Positions 62,927 through 64,000 of a stretch of DNA of 64,000 bases are shown piece after piece. Under the pieces are notes generated by a model. That model had not been told where the DNA came from, did no database searches, and saw only the letters and a program-made list of their open reading frames with translations. The translations under genes and the position numbers were made by a program. Every line of letters begins with the position of its first letter. Within the stretch, counting starts at the first letter, position 1. This DNA is from Anisakis pegreffii (lineage: Eukaryota; Nematoda; Chromadorea; Rhabditida; Anisakidae), in assembly GCA_035041965.1 (NCBI GenBank), contig JAPYMA010000288.1, forward strand, positions 17,987 to 81,986, in the 5' to 3' direction.

Positions 62927-63955
62927 ATGAATAAGATTATAATTTGCGGAATTATGCTTTATGAGTTCAAACTCGGTCGTTCGAGCAGGGAGGTGGCAGC
63001 TAATGTCAACAAAGTATTTGGGGAGGGAATCACTTCCAAATCCACAGTTGGAGGTTTGTTCAAGAAACTCGCCGCCGGAGAAATAAACCTCGAAGATGGA
63101 TCGAGGTCAGGTCGCCCTTCCGACATCAACAACAACGAACTGAAAGAAGTGGTGGAGTCGGACCCCACCCAATCACAGGTGCAGACGGCGGACAAACTTG
63201 ATGTCTGCCAAAAAACTATCTCAACCCACCTCCGGCAGATTGGGAAGGTCAAGAAGTTGGATCGATGGGTCCCACATGAGCTGGACGAAGCGCAAAAGTT
63301 CAGATGTTTGGAAATTTGTTCGTCGTTGCTGCTCAGAAGCCACTGTGATCCATTTCTTGATCTAATTATTACTGTGGATGAAAAATGGATTGAGTATGAT
63401 AATCGGCGGAGATCAGCTCAATGGCTGCATGTAGGTGAGCCACCAAAAATGATGCCAAAATCGACATTACACCCACGGAACATCATGCTCATCGTTTTCT
63501 GGTGTACCACCGGTGTTGTGAACTCAGAATTCCTTGAACGTCGGCAAACCATTGACGCCCAATACACTCTCACACTCTCGAGGTAGCAAGGGATCGGTTG
63601 TTGAGAATAAGGCCAGCATTGATGAACAGAAGTGGTCCGATCCTTTTACAGGATAACGCCAGACCACACGTGGCACGAACAACATTGCAAAAAATTCACC
63701 AATTGGGTTTCGATGTTCTGCCTCATCCAGCATACTCTCCCGACCTTTCGCCAACAGATTATCACCTTTTCAAAAACCTGGAGCTCTTCCTGCGTGGGAA
63801 GAACTTCCCAAATGATACCCTGCTAAAAGCTGATGTCCGCCGATTTTTTGATTCCAGGGACCCCGGTTTCTGGGCTATGTGGAATAAATGCCCTGGTTTC
63901 GCGTTGGGAACGTTGTGTGGAGGCGAACGGTCCTTATTTTAAACAAAAATGTTGA
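62927..63955 (+). pseudogene. Frameshifted mariner transposase
   Basis: DDE-type cut-and-paste transposase of the mariner family. 62927-63586 encodes the paired-like DNA-binding half (IMLYEFKLGRSSREVAANVN, RSGRPSDINNNELK, LRQIGKVKKLDRWVPHEL) and the first catalytic Asp (TVDEKWIEYDN). A one-base frame change near 63580 breaks the ORF. The next frame gives RDRLLRIRPALMNRSG, the second Asp (LLQDNARPH) and the third (SPDLSPTDYH), exactly 34 residues apart: the DD34D signature. A second frame change near 63890 precedes a normal-looking end (RWERCVEANGPYFKQKC, stop 63953-63955). All three catalytic Asp codons persist, so inactivation looks recent. The 3' inverted repeat would lie at or beyond the window end. 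Confidence 0.88.
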
Positions 63956-64000
63956 TTTTGAACCGAGTTATGAGACTTTGAAATTTTGGATCTAACTGCC

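Overview
The window is a piece of a nematode nuclear genome. It is AT-rich (roughly a third G+C by eye). Genes are split into many exons of about 80-260 bp, acceptors read TTTCAG or TTTAAG, introns are mostly a few hundred bp to 2.7 kb, and mariner and RTE-type element remnants are present. A clade III parasitic nematode (ascarid/anisakid-like) is my best guess, but the sequence alone does not prove it.

Layout. (1) Positions 1187-32264, plus strand: the 3' part of a very large filamin gene, most like the divergent FLN-2 type. I could place about 50 exons that join in phase. They encode about 20 filamin immunoglobulin-like repeats, a disordered Ser/Thr-rich insert of about 717 residues, a Lys/Glu-rich linker, a hinge before the last three repeats and a Pro-rich tail. 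The actin-binding N-terminus lies upstream of the window. (2) Positions 35775-41844, plus: a tetraspanin gene (279 residues) with two alternative sets of terminal exons, each encoding its own TM4 and C-tail. (3) Positions 42415-47222, plus: a DOMON/copper monooxygenase of the dopamine/tyramine beta-hydroxylase family (about 574 residues, probably tbh-1), which contains an intron best explained by AT-AC borders. (4) Positions 47637-48846, minus and convergent with tbh-1: a 116-residue predicted N-myristoylated protein related to human C1orf21 (DUF4612). (5) Positions 48850-60340: mostly non-coding. It holds a fold-back element built from transposase fragments, a possible two-exon membrane protein gene (minus), a possible orphan terminal exon pair (plus), a decayed acidic ORF and an internally deleted RTE retroelement. 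(6) Positions 60342-61787, minus: a five-exon homologue of EBAG9/RCAS1 (208 residues). (7) Positions 62927-63955, plus: a frameshifted mariner transposase running up to the window end.

The genes do not form a pathway. They are unrelated neighbours: a cytoskeletal scaffold, a membrane organiser, an octopamine-synthesis enzyme and two small membrane-associated proteins. Most models were built by matching exon phases and protein-family landmarks by eye. Transcript data would be needed to confirm splice sites.
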